Shown: positions 8,585-16,934 of the stretch, piece by piece
Layout: each line of letters opens with the position of its first letter
How positions within the stretch are numbered: position 1 is the first letter of the stretch
From: Mucilaginibacter rigui
GTDB lineage: Bacteria; Bacteroidota; Bacteroidia; Sphingobacteriales; Sphingobacteriaceae
Reading direction: 5' to 3'
Assembly (NCBI RefSeq): GCF_014773275.1
Contig: NZ_JACWMW010000002.1
Location: 620,001-684,000 of the forward strand
Length of the DNA: 64,000 bases
The notes under the pieces: generated by a model
What the model was told of the DNA's origin: nothing
The model's database searches: none
Seen by the model: only the letters and a program-made list of their open reading frames with translations
Position numbers and translations under genes: made by a program

Positions 8585-8626
8585 TTCATTAAGGGTTTCC
8601 CCAAAAGTGGGGTGTTTAAGTTAAAC

Positions 8627-8679
8627 AAAACTGCCACTCATATTAACAAAACTGCCATTTAAGCGCATAAAACCGCCAT
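8627..8679. promoter_or_regulatory. Three direct repeats at 21-bp spacing
   Basis: AAAACTGCCA occurs at 8627-8636 and 8648-8657 and as AAAACCGCCA at 8669-8678, each exactly 21 bp (two helical turns) apart. They lie upstream of the zinc-ribbon gene and just past the end of the hybrid regulator gene. AraC-type DNA-binding domains are known to bind direct half-sites at 21-bp spacing, so these may be sites for the adjacent regulator; that link is inference. Confidence 0.5.
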
Positions 8680-8713
8680 TTTTTAATAAAAGTTAAATTC
8701 CGGTTGCTTTATA

Positions 8714-11548
8714 CTATAAAAGTTCGTTTACATCGCGCCCGTAGTGCTCTTTAAAAAGCTTGCTGAAATAGGTGGGTGTTTCAAAGCCGGCCATATATGA
8801 AATTTCGGCAATTGTGCGGTATCTGCCACTCTCAATAGCCTCCCGCGCCACCTGCAGGCGTATAATGCGGATATATTTATTAGGTGTTAAACCGGTAATG
8901 CCTTTAATACGGCGAAACAACTGCCGCTCGCTGATGGCCATTTCATCGCTTACCAGCAACAAGTTGATAGTGGTTTTGCCAATATATCTCCTTATAGTTT
9001 TTTCCAGATCGTTTAACCAGGCCAAGTCGGCCGGCGATGGTTGTACGGCTTTTTGCTTTACTACCGTTTCAACGGTTATTTGCCCCTCGGTTTCATTATC
9101 ATCATCATAAAACCTGCCCGAGGCATTCTTTAATAAGTTATTGGCCCGGGCCAGTAATTCTGCACTTACAAAGGGTTTGGTAAGATAGTCATCAACCCCT
9201 ATGCTTAATGCATGCAGCTTGTTCCGGCTATCTGCCAGTGCGGTAAGCATTATTACGGGGATGTGGCAATAAGCCGACTGCTCTTTTAATTTGCCAAGCA
9301 GGGCAAACCCATCCATTTCGGGCATCATTACATCTGATATGATCAGATCGGGCAGCACATCTGCCGATTGCAAAACTTCCAGCGCTTTAACACCATTATT
9401 GGCAGTTTTTATCCTGTAATACGGCGAAAGTATAGAGGCAATATATTTCACCATCTCATAGTGGTCTTCAACTAATAAAATAAGCTTATTGCCTGCTGTT
9501 GCATTGGCGGGCTGTATTTGTACATTATCATCATCTTGTAAAGTAACCAGGCTGTTTTGTACTGTAACCGGTACTAATGGAATATAAGCCTTAAATGTAG
9601 CACCTTCTCCATAGGTGTTTTCAACTTCAACGCGGCCGCCCATCAATTCTGTAAATTCTTTGGCAATTGATAGGCCAATGCCGGTGCCGCCTTCGGCATT
9701 TATATGGTTTTGGTTGCCCTGGTAATAGCGGTCAAATATTTGAGAAAGGTCTTGCGGGTGTATCCCGGGGCCATTATCCTGCACGCTAAAGCAAATCATG
9801 TCGTCATCTATTCCTGCTATAATATTTACCGATTGTGTTGCCGGGGTAAATTTGATGGCATTGCTGATAAAGTTATTGGCTACCCGTTCAAACTTATCCC
9901 GATCTAACGATACATACAGCTGCTCATCAATTTTACAGATCAGTGTATAGGCGATATCCTTGTATTCGGCAGCCGAGGCAAAACCTTGGTAAATAAGTTT
10001 TATGAACGATGCCAGCTGCACGGGTTGCTGTTTTACGGCCAATGTGCCAGATTCTATCTTGCCGAGGTCAAGCAGTTCGTTAACCATATTGAGCAACTTT
10101 TTACTGTTACGGGCTATGGTTTGCAGGTTGTCTTTTTCGGGACCTGTGGCAGTGCTGTGGTTAAGCAACTGCTGTGTGGGGCCAATTATTAAAGTTAACG
10201 GTGTTTTTAACTCATGGCTTATATTGGCAAAGAACTTTGACTTCATCGCGTCCATTTTGGCAAGTTGTTTATGCTCAAGTGCTAAGGCAGCAGCCTCTTT
10301 TTTCTTTTTGTAAACAAACCAGCGGTATATGGCGATGATAGCAATTAATATAAAAATGGCTATAATGATAGTAAAGTTGCGTTGCTGTTGCAGTAAGCTA
10401 TTACGGTTTGCAGCTTGTAATAACTGTTTATCATTCAGGTATTTTTTATCAAGCTCGGCGGCAGCCCGTGTTTGTTCGGCGGTGAGGATGGTATCATTTA
10501 ATTGATTTTCTCTTACGGCAAAATTAAAGGCCTGCTTATAATCCTTTAACCCTTCATAAGCTACGCTTAACTTATTATAAATATTGCGTTGCAGGGTAGA
10601 GTTGCTGTTTACACCCAATTGTATTGCAAGCGCCCTTTGTCCATATGCAACAGCCTTACTATAATTTTTATGGTCGATGCTCAGTGTCATCAACTCGTTT
10701 AGGTTATGTTTGGCAAGCGAGGGGTAGTTGTTTTTAAGAGCAACCGCCAACGAAATGTTTAACACATCTTCCGCCTTGTCATAACGGCCCTGCATCTCAT
10801 ACAAACGGCCCAGGTTGCCCATATAATTAACCTTTTTAAATGCCGATAGCTTTTGCAAATAAGGCCCGCTCAATACCTGCTCCAGGTAAAAAACAGCTTT
10901 AGCAACGTCTTTTGGTGGTATAGTGCCGTGCTTTACCGGGTTAGAATATACATTGGAGAGCATGCTGGCTGCAGCGATGTATAGCGAAGTATCTTTTATA
11001 GCCTGTGCCTCATTCACGGCTTGTAAGGCAATGGGCAATGCGCTGTTACGGTCGCGCAGAGGGCGATACAGGTCGGCTATACAGATGCGGCATTCTATCC
11101 GCAGTTTTCGCCAGCCATGTTTATCAGTTAACTTTAAAACATCAAATGCCTCTTTAAGTGCAGCCTCGTTTTTCCCGCTGCGGCTTAGCATATAGGCTAT
11201 CATCATACGCGATTTTGCGTATGTAGAAGAGTCGCTTTCGGGGCTGCTGTTTGCAACCGCGCGGCGTGCGTATTCAAGGGCTGTAACCTCTTCACCAACC
11301 TGGTAGTATTTAAATGAGGTAAGGTAAAGCACCTGAGCTTCAAAAACCTTATTGTTTTGCTGCCGAGCTAGAGTTAAAAGCGAATCACTATATCGCCTGG
11401 CCGAATCGATATTATTAAATTGCGTTATTTTTTTGAGATGTGGTTGATCATACTGCTTTTGGGCGCAGGCAACATTCCAGGCCAGTGTACATAAAGCGAT
11501 GCTTAAAACCGATCTTTTTAAAAGGCAATAGTATTTAACCAGGGGCAT
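8714..11548 (-). CDS. Hybrid two-component regulator with TPR sensor and AraC output
   Basis: This 944-residue protein combines a whole two-component pathway. In order: signal peptide (1-29), a periplasmic tetratricopeptide-like region (about 50-380), one membrane helix (391-413), a HisKA domain with His445 in ANISHELKTP, an ATPase domain with SNAIKF, DNGPGI and GGTGIGLSIAK, a receiver domain (about 688-805) with phospho-acceptor Asp739 in IISDVMMPEMDG and Lys in LTKPF, and a C-terminal AraC-type helix-turn-helix (about 850-944). Classic Bacteroides HTCS proteins carry beta-propellers; this one carries TPRs instead, so it probably senses a protein, peptide or small ligand rather than a polysaccharide fragment. 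No glycan locus is adjacent. Possible binding sites lie just past its stop (8627-8679). Confidence 0.9.
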   Translation of the reverse strand: MPLVKYYCLLKRSVLSIALCTLAWNVACAQKQYDQPHLKKITQFNNIDSARRYSDSLLTLARQQNNKVFEAQVLYLTSFKYYQVGEEVTALEYARRAVANSSPESDSSTYAKSRMMIAYMLSRSGKNEAALKEAFDVLKLTDKHGWRKLRIECRICIADLYRPLRDRNSALPIALQAVNEAQAIKDTSLYIAAASMLSNVYSNPVKHGTIPPKDVAKAVFYLEQVLSGPYLQKLSAFKKVNYMGNLGRLYEMQGRYDKAEDVLNISLAVALKNNYPSLAKHNLNELMTLSIDHKNYSKAVAYGQRALAIQLGVNSNSTLQRNIYNKLSVAYEGLKDYKQAFNFAVRENQLNDTILTAEQTRAAAELDKKYLNDKQLLQAANRNSLLQQQRNFTIIIAIFILIAIIAIYRWFVYKKKKEAAALALEHKQLAKMDAMKSKFFANISHELKTPLTLIIGPTQQLLNHSTATGPEKDNLQTIARNSKKLLNMVNELLDLGKIESGTLAVKQQPVQLASFIKLIYQGFASAAEYKDIAYTLICKIDEQLYVSLDRDKFERVANNFISNAIKFTPATQSVNIIAGIDDDMICFSVQDNGPGIHPQDLSQIFDRYYQGNQNHINAEGGTGIGLSIAKEFTELMGGRVEVENTYGEGATFKAYIPLVPVTVQNSLVTLQDDDNVQIQPANATAGNKLILLVEDHYEMVKYIASILSPYYRIKTANNGVKALEVLQSADVLPDLIISDVMMPEMDGFALLGKLKEQSAYCHIPVIMLTALADSRNKLHALSIGVDDYLTKPFVSAELLARANNLLKNASGRFYDDDNETEGQITVETVVKQKAVQPSPADLAWLNDLEKTIRRYIGKTTINLLLVSDEMAISERQLFRRIKGITGLTPNKYIRIIRLQVAREAIESGRYRTIAEISYMAGFETPTYFSKLFKEHYGRDVNELL

Positions 11549-11615
11549 AATACCCGCTAAATTAATTAATTACCAATTATTTGTTAAGCTAATAGGGTTA
11601 AAATTTTTCCTATTA

Positions 11616-11660
11616 AAACAAAAAGGCTATATCTACCCTGGTAAATACAGCCTTTTGTTT
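11616..11660. terminator. Probable bidirectional terminator
   Basis: AAACAAAAAGGCT and AGCCTTTTGTTT pair with one bulge around a 20-base loop; T-rich flanks exist on the minus strand. It lies just past the methyltransferase stop. Confidence 0.55.
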
Positions 11661-11674
11661 GTATTGTGTATTCG

Positions 11675-12322
11675 TTATTTAATACATTCAAACTTTACAA
11701 CCAGTTCCCATCGTTTTGGGTTTTCAACCAGTTTAAACAAAGGGTCGGCCGAGTCATTATACTCGCAGCGGCGGATATTTGTAAAACCGGCGTCGCGTAA
11801 TTCTTTTTCTGTCGATTCCCAGTCCCAAAGCCAAAGGTGTTCCAGGTAGCCAAACAAATGTTTTGTAACCGCTTTAAAGCTGCGCGGCCGTACTTCAACC
11901 CCCATCATCATTCTTTTTATTAAGGTGATAGATGCTTCCGGGTCGTGCTTTATATCTTTATCGGTAATATAATCGCGTACCAGTACTTCAAGATCCGGCA
12001 TTATCATCCTGAATATACCACCGGGTTTTAACATCTTATAGGTATTACGCAACGCTATTCTGAAATGCTCAAGCGACATGTGCTCCAATACGTGCGAGCA
12101 GTAAACCCCGTCGGCAGTATTGTCTTTTATGCCTGGTAGCCCTTTGGTAATATCGCCATATTGCACATTCTTATCAAATACCTGCCCAAGGCTTTTTTTA
12201 AGCAGAAACCCAACAACAGGTGTTTTTTGAATAACAAGTGTTGGCGATACATCAAAATTCTTCCATTCCGCAGGGGCTGTTTGGCCGCAACCATAATGAA
12301 CGTACAGTTTATTATCAGACAT
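11675..12322 (-). CDS. SAM-dependent methyltransferase
   Basis: A 215-residue class I methyltransferase of the type-11 kind. The glycine-rich site reads YVHYGCGQ, followed by YCSHVLEHMSLEHF (typical acidic loop and HVLEH) and MLKPGGIFRMIMPDLEVL. There is no signal peptide. Such proteins often modify sugars or cell-surface glycan precursors; a glycosyltransferase gene is transcribed in the opposite direction 178 bases away, which supports a role near polysaccharide synthesis but does not prove it. The substrate is unknown. The two genes share the upstream region 12323-12500. Confidence 0.8.
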   Translation of the reverse strand: MSDNKLYVHYGCGQTAPAEWKNFDVSPTLVIQKTPVVGFLLKKSLGQVFDKNVQYGDITKGLPGIKDNTADGVYCSHVLEHMSLEHFRIALRNTYKMLKPGGIFRMIMPDLEVLVRDYITDKDIKHDPEASITLIKRMMMGVEVRPRSFKAVTKHLFGYLEHLWLWDWESTEKELRDAGFTNIRRCEYNDSADPLFKLVENPKRWELVVKFECIK

Positions 12323-12500
12323 TTTATAAAAGGGTTTTAATAAAAAAGGTAGTTTTACTTACCGTTTTAAAGGTAATTTATTTTGATGAATATTTAAACG
12401 CGTTAAAAGTATATAATTCAGCACAAATAGCTCTTTTACCTATACAATGTTTAGTATAAATGTGTTTTATTATTAGTTTAGCAATTAAATAACACCCTGC

Positions 12501-13697
12501 ATGTTAAATAACCGTAATATATTATGCATTAGCGGTACCGAGTGGAACGGTAATTATATAAAAGCGGTAGTTGAGCTGATGAAAGTGCTGTCAGCCCAAA
12601 ACAATATCCTTTTTGTAGAAAATGCCTACACCTACAAAGATGCTATTGCCGGTGTAAGCGATAAGGATAAAATAGATTTTGCAAGGGCCTTTGGCCTTAA
12701 AAGCCGGTTACGCACCATTGCTACCGACAATGGGGGGACAGTAAACATTCTTTTCCCTCCGCTGGTTTTTCCGGTTAATTTTTTACCAAATGGGGCGCTT
12801 TATAAAAGCCTGCTTACCTTTAATGCATGGCTGCTGCGCCGAAGTGTGAAAAAAGCTTTGAAAAAGTTGAATATGCAAACCGGGCTGATCAATTTCACAT
12901 CGTTTAACCCCGGCATGGGTTTAATGACTGGCCGTACCTTTAACGAGAAAACCCTGATATATCATTGTTATGATGAGATAAAAGGTGCACCTTATTGGTT
13001 AAGCAAACACGGCCTGCGCCTTGAGGCCGGTTTTATGAAAATGGTTGATGCAGTTATTGTTACCTCGCAAGGGTTATATGATAGCAAAAAAGATTTTTGT
13101 AAACAGTGTTTTATAGTAAAGAACGCAGTAAAAGTTGACCTTTTTAAAAAAGGATTTAATCAAAGCCCCAACCCCGGCAAAAAGGTGGTTGGCTATGTGG
13201 GTACGGTTGATGATCGCAGCGATTATGATTTGCTGCACCATCTGTTCACTAATATGCCCGATGCCGAATTTGTATTTGTAGGCCGTATATTAAGTGAACG
13301 CGCAAAGGATATATTAAGTAGATACCCCAACGTAAAAATAGAAGGGCCCAAAATGCCCGAGCAACTTCCCCCTTACCTGCAAACTTTTTCGGTGGGGATA
13401 ATACCATTTGTAAAGGATGATTTTACGAAAGGCATTTATCCCATGAAAATAAACGAGTACCTGGCGGCGGGGTTGCCTGTGGTAAGTACGGCTTTTGGCG
13501 ACATTGCTGATTTTGCCGGCCTCATTAAAATAACCGACGATAAAGAAACGTTTTTGCAATACGTTTTATCTGAAATGGCGGGCGATACGCCCGAAAAACG
13601 TACTGCACGTTTAAAAACTGCCGAAAATAATACCTGGGATAAACGTGCTGAAGAACTATCAAATGTAATAGAACAGGTAGAAAAAGGCTTGAAATGA
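12501..13697 (+). CDS. Glycosyltransferase, GT-B fold
   Basis: This 398-residue protein is a GT-B glycosyltransferase resembling GT4-like enzymes that move a sugar from a nucleotide donor to a glycan or lipid. The N-terminal half shows LCISGTEWNGNYIKAVVELMK and IYHCYDE; the C-terminal nucleotide-binding half shows VVGYVGTVDDRSD, EFVFVGR and the conserved PMKINEYLAAGLPVVST, with its Glu as expected donor-binding residue. It has no membrane anchor. The next gene, a histidine kinase, starts 55 bases later in the same direction, so a shared transcript is possible. Donor and acceptor cannot be read from the sequence. Confidence 0.85.
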   Translation: MLNNRNILCISGTEWNGNYIKAVVELMKVLSAQNNILFVENAYTYKDAIAGVSDKDKIDFARAFGLKSRLRTIATDNGGTVNILFPPLVFPVNFLPNGALYKSLLTFNAWLLRRSVKKALKKLNMQTGLINFTSFNPGMGLMTGRTFNEKTLIYHCYDEIKGAPYWLSKHGLRLEAGFMKMVDAVIVTSQGLYDSKKDFCKQCFIVKNAVKVDLFKKGFNQSPNPGKKVVGYVGTVDDRSDYDLLHHLFTNMPDAEFVFVGRILSERAKDILSRYPNVKIEGPKMPEQLPPYLQTFSVGIIPFVKDDFTKGIYPMKINEYLAAGLPVVSTAFGDIADFAGLIKITDDKETFLQYVLSEMAGDTPEKRTARLKTAENNTWDKRAEELSNVIEQVEKGLK

Positions 13698-13752
13698 TCT
13701 GGATTGCCAGGCACGGGTTCTAAAAAAAATCCCGTTATTTGATGTATCTGTT

Positions 13753-14973
13753 ATGAACCCGTACCAACAAAAACGCCGCTGGAAATATTTTTTGCTTGCC
13801 TTTGCCGTAGTTATAGCCAGCGGATCGTTGTTTTACACCAGCTATTTGGTTAGGAAGATCTCGGTATCTGAACGTACCCGGGCCCAGGTTTGGGCCTTAA
13901 GTATGAAACAACTGGTAAACACTTACGATAATGATTTTTTGAGTTATGTAATTGCAGTAAGAGACAGCCTGGTAGTGCCCGCTATAATAACAAATTCGAA
14001 AGGCGAGATTGTCAATTGGCGCGGGCTCGATGCTACTAAAACAAATAATAACCTTGATAAGGCCGAACTGAAGCAACGTAAACTGCAATATGACCCTGGG
14101 TACTTTAATGACGAGCTTGCTTATATGAAAAAACAGCATGCGCCAATAAAGTTTATTATGTTGAATGAACCGCAGTTTGTTTACTATAAAGACTCGGCCT
14201 TGCTTACCCAGCTAAAGATGTTCCCTTACATCCAGCTTTCAGTTATCGCTATATTTTTAATGGTGGCTTATACCGCTTTCAGTTCATCGCGCAAATCTGA
14301 GCAGAACCAGGTTTGGGTGGGCCTGGCCAAAGAGACAGCTCACCAGTTAGGTACCCCAATATCATCATTAATGGCCTGGATAGAGCTGATAAAAGATAAG
14401 TTTAATGCAGAAGACGACCCGCTAATGGCCGAAATGGAGAATGATGTTAAGCGGCTGGAAATAGTGGCCGATCGTTTCTCAAAAATTGGCTCGAAACCGA
14501 AATTGGAAGAGCATATGGTATATGAAGTGGTAAAAGAGTTTGTAGACTATTTTAAAGTGCGGGTAAGTAATAAAATAACTTTCGAAATGACGGGCAACCG
14601 CCGTTTAACTGCAGGGTTAAACATCCCTCTGTTTGATTGGGTGCTTGAAAACCTCTTAAAAAATGCCGTTAATGCTATCGATGAAACGGGAGTTATTAAA
14701 GTACAGATACACGGCAGTAAGCAAAAAAAGCAAATATTTATTGATATTACTGATACCGGGAAAGGCATCCCGCGCTCAAAATTTGACACTGTGTTTCAGC
14801 CGGGATACACCACCAGGCAACGTGGCTGGGGGTTAGGCCTTTCGCTTACCAAACGTATGGTAGAGAATTACCATAACGGGCAAATTTTTGTAAAAGATAG
14901 TGAGATAGGCAAAGGAACAACCTTTAGGATTGTATTAAAAACCATAAGATATGATAAACAAGCCAAAGTTTGA
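13753..14973 (+). CDS. Sensor histidine kinase
   Basis: A 406-residue membrane kinase with two transmembrane helices (about 11-34 and 158-175) bounding a 120-residue periplasmic sensor, then a cytoplasmic kinase. The phospho-acceptor is His197 in KETAHQLGTPISSL, a variant of the usual SHELRTP motif seen in related Bacteroidota kinases. The ATPase domain shows VLENLLKNAVNAI, DTGKGIPRSKF and GWGLGLSLTKRMV. No response-regulator gene is next to it, so its partner is elsewhere. The stop overlaps the next gene's start region by 23 bases, which suggests translational coupling with the DinB-like protein. Confidence 0.9.
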   Translation: MNPYQQKRRWKYFLLAFAVVIASGSLFYTSYLVRKISVSERTRAQVWALSMKQLVNTYDNDFLSYVIAVRDSLVVPAIITNSKGEIVNWRGLDATKTNNNLDKAELKQRKLQYDPGYFNDELAYMKKQHAPIKFIMLNEPQFVYYKDSALLTQLKMFPYIQLSVIAIFLMVAYTAFSSSRKSEQNQVWVGLAKETAHQLGTPISSLMAWIELIKDKFNAEDDPLMAEMENDVKRLEIVADRFSKIGSKPKLEEHMVYEVVKEFVDYFKVRVSNKITFEMTGNRRLTAGLNIPLFDWVLENLLKNAVNAIDETGVIKVQIHGSKQKKQIFIDITDTGKGIPRSKFDTVFQPGYTTRQRGWGLGLSLTKRMVENYHNGQIFVKDSEIGKGTTFRIVLKTIRYDKQAKV

Positions 14974-15463
14974 TGATTACGCGCCTTATGCTGCCGGTTA
15001 TGTAAATTTAGTACCGGATGGCGCAGATGTATTGCAGGTGTTAGCCGATAACCAGGTATCAACATATAAATTATTTCATGGCCTAACTGAAGAACAAGCC
15101 ATGCATGCGTATGCTGAAGGTAAATGGACGCTAAAGGAAGTGCTTGGGCACATGATAGATACCGAACGGGTGTTCTCATTCCGCGCATTTGTATTCTCTC
15201 GCGAGGATATATCATTGCCCGGCTTTGACCAGGATACCTACGTAAACAGTACCGATTTTAACAGCCGCAGCATACAAAGCCTTGCCGATGAATTTAAGGC
15301 AGTACGTGAGGCTACCTTATTTTTGTACCGGTCATTCAGCCCGGGGCAACTGGCCTGCAGCGGCGTGGCCAGTGGCGCGCTGGTTAAAGTTGCCGCCCTG
15401 GTGTATATTACTGCCGGGCATGAGCTTTATCATCTCAATATTATAAAGGAACGATACCTATAA
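14951..15463 (+). CDS. DinB-family four-helix protein
   Basis: This 170-residue protein fits the DinB/YfiT-like four-helix bundle, a metal-binding fold found in damage-induced and thiol-transferase-like proteins. Three likely metal-ligand histidines are visible: LFHGLTEEQ, VLGHMIDTERVFSFRAF and AGHELYHLNII at the C terminus. There is no signal peptide. Its ATG lies inside the end of the kinase gene (23-base overlap), and its TAA stop is the first codon of a perfect 48-base palindrome acting as terminator. Biochemical function is not known for this branch. Confidence 0.82.
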   Translation: MINKPKFDDYAPYAAGYVNLVPDGADVLQVLADNQVSTYKLFHGLTEEQAMHAYAEGKWTLKEVLGHMIDTERVFSFRAFVFSREDISLPGFDQDTYVNSTDFNSRSIQSLADEFKAVREATLFLYRSFSPGQLACSGVASGALVKVAALVYITAGHELYHLNIIKERYL

Positions 15464-15508
15464 AACAAAACGGCCTGCCAAGATATCTTGGCAGGCCGTT
15501 TTGTTTTA
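15461..15508. terminator. Perfect 48-base palindromic terminator between converging genes
   Basis: Two 24-base arms (the left beginning TAAAACAAAACGGCCTGCC) are exact reverse complements with no loop beyond the turn. It has A-rich and T-rich ends on both strands, so it can stop transcription from both sides; the TAA stop of the DinB gene is its first three bases. Confidence 0.85.
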
Positions 15509-15523
15509 TACTCGTTAGTTAGG

Positions 15524-16219
15524 TTAGTTATCCCATCTAACCCTTTTGGTTTGATCAGGAACAGACTCGTCGGCCGCAATTTTAACATAAGCGGTAAACT
15601 CTGCTTCTACCGGTTTGTTGTTATACATACTCGGGATCCATTCAATAGCAAACTTATCGTTTGATAGCTTAACATTTTGTTTTGCTGATTTCTTGCCATC
15701 AACCATGAATATTACGCTATATGTCGCTTTGCCATCGGTGCCAATGTGTGCAGTTATTTCAGCATCTTTCCCCCAATTGTTGCTGTCGCTAAATCCATAT
15801 ATATTATTTGCCAATAATTGTAAATAATAATCAACAGAGCATATAGGCAAAGGGGCCGAAGCGCCATTTTTTATCTTGTTATCGTCACTCAAAACATTAA
15901 CAGATACATTCTTCAGCGTGTTGGCATCAACAAAAGCAAGTTTCTTCTGGTCATAATTATAACGCATGGCCAGTTTAAAATCTTTATTAAAAAAATTCCA
16001 GGTACCTGCCCGCTGGTCATCTTTGTAAATACCCTGTAACCATAAACCATCGTTACTCAGGTTTTTAACGGCATAGATACCTTCTTTCTCATTGTTTCTG
16101 GCATCTACATTATAAACTGCCAGAGAAACGTTATCTATTTTTGTTTTCTTTTCTGTGGTTTGAGCATTCGCTGAAAAGCCTGCTGCCATTAGCAACATTA
16201 AAAATATTTTATTTTTCAT
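15524..16219 (-). CDS. Secreted hypothetical protein
   Basis: The frame is open further upstream, but the ATG at 16219 gives MKNKIFLMLLMAAGFSANAQ, a clean signal peptide, so this start is chosen (231 residues). The mature protein has a run of strands resembling toast-rack or MORN-like proteins (GIYAVKNLSNDGLWLQGIYKDD, then GTWNFFNKD), and a C-terminal segment with IGTDGKATYSVIFMVDG. This last part resembles TonB-C-like or energy-transducer-like motifs, but I cannot name the family with confidence. Location is periplasm or surface. The gene ends against the 48-base palindrome. Confidence 0.65.
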   Translation of the reverse strand: MKNKIFLMLLMAAGFSANAQTTEKKTKIDNVSLAVYNVDARNNEKEGIYAVKNLSNDGLWLQGIYKDDQRAGTWNFFNKDFKLAMRYNYDQKKLAFVDANTLKNVSVNVLSDDNKIKNGASAPLPICSVDYYLQLLANNIYGFSDSNNWGKDAEITAHIGTDGKATYSVIFMVDGKKSAKQNVKLSNDKFAIEWIPSMYNNKPVEAEFTAYVKIAADESVPDQTKRVRWDN

Positions 16220-16277
16220 GATAATTAGATTTAGTATAAAGATAATATGTTTTTTTAATATTATTACAAATAAAAAA

Positions 16278-16294
16278 GGAGCCTTGAGGGCTCC
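16278..16294 (-). terminator. Intrinsic terminator of the DUF6249-like gene
   Basis: GGAGCC and GGCTCC (16278-16283, 16289-16294) form a 6-bp GC-rich stem followed on the minus strand by six Ts. Confidence 0.8.
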
Positions 16295-16319
16295 CTGTAA
16301 AATTGTATCCGGCTGATTA

Positions 16320-16682
16320 TTAGGCTTCTTTTTTATGTCCGTTATCATAAAGTTCTTTCTTTTCGATACGGTATGAAAGCACCAGGCCAAGGCCACCAAA
16401 TATGGCTATTAAACCAAAGTATATAGCTTCATTCTCATCGCGGGTGCTTTCAAAAACGGTGCGGTCAAGCAAGTAAGCTAAAAATAAACCTAAGCCTGCT
16501 CCAATTAGTAACAACCCCCATTTAAGGTTTTGGTAAGGTGCGGGTTGTGCTTTATAGCTGCGTGGGTCCATGCCACGTTCTATCATTGCCATACGTTCGC
16601 GATTGCGGATATAAAAGATTCCGAAGATCATTGCGAAAAGCCCCAGTGAAATTGAGATTGGGATTAAAAATTCTGCGTCCAT
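16320..16682 (-). CDS. Small membrane protein, DUF6249-like
   Basis: A 120-residue protein with three membrane helices: residues 4-24 (FLIPISISLGLFAMIFGIFYI), about 54-74 and about 86-104. Between helices 1 and 2 lies NRERMAMIERGMDPRSYK, the segment shared by DUF6249-type proteins, often coded beside ECF sigma factors. It is transcribed away from the sigma-factor gene, and its upstream region carries the same TGTAACC-N17-GTC element as the sigma gene, so it is probably part of that regulon. Molecular function unknown. Confidence 0.75.
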   Translation of the reverse strand: MDAEFLIPISISLGLFAMIFGIFYIRNRERMAMIERGMDPRSYKAQPAPYQNLKWGLLLIGAGLGLFLAYLLDRTVFESTRDENEAIYFGLIAIFGGLGLVLSYRIEKKELYDNGHKKEA

Positions 16683-16753
16683 GATAATATAAGTTTAAAT
16701 AAATTAATAATTTTTGTTTGCTAAGCCACCATAATGGTGTATTTGTAAGCTAT

Positions 16754-16783
16754 GACCACACGTTTTTTAATCAGGTTACACCC
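16754..16783 (-). promoter_or_regulatory. Candidate ECF promoter of the DUF6249-like gene
   Basis: On the minus strand GGGTGTAACC (16783-16774) is followed after exactly 17 bases by GTC (16756-16754). The same layout occurs in front of the sigma-factor gene, so this is probably an ECF sigma promoter. Confidence 0.6.
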
Positions 16784-16888
16784 AGATGTAAATATTTTAG
16801 ATTTATGGATGGCGATTTAGATATCGCATTTATAGTATTATATGTATTAATGCTTAAATTTATTCGGTAAGCCCAGTAATCGTAAATG

Positions 16889-16918
16889 AGGTGTAACCTA
16901 ACTACAAATGGTGTAGTC
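16889..16918 (+). promoter_or_regulatory. Candidate autoregulated ECF promoter of the sigma-factor gene
   Basis: AGGTGTAACC (16889-16898) is followed after 17 bases by GTC (16916-16918), matching the element facing the other way at 16754-16783. ECF promoters typically have AAC in -35 and GTC in -10. Transcription would begin only about 10 bases before the ATG at 16935. Confidence 0.6.
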
Positions 16919-16934
16919 AGAGAGGTTGTATAAT

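Noticed and set aside
8714..11548. Classic glycan-sensing HTCS regulator
   Set aside because: The sensor is made of tetratricopeptide repeats, not beta-propeller repeats, and no glycan locus is next to it.
12238..12459. 73-residue plus-strand frame spanning the methyltransferase start
   Set aside because: It overlaps the methyltransferase gene on the other strand and the divergent promoter region; no motif.
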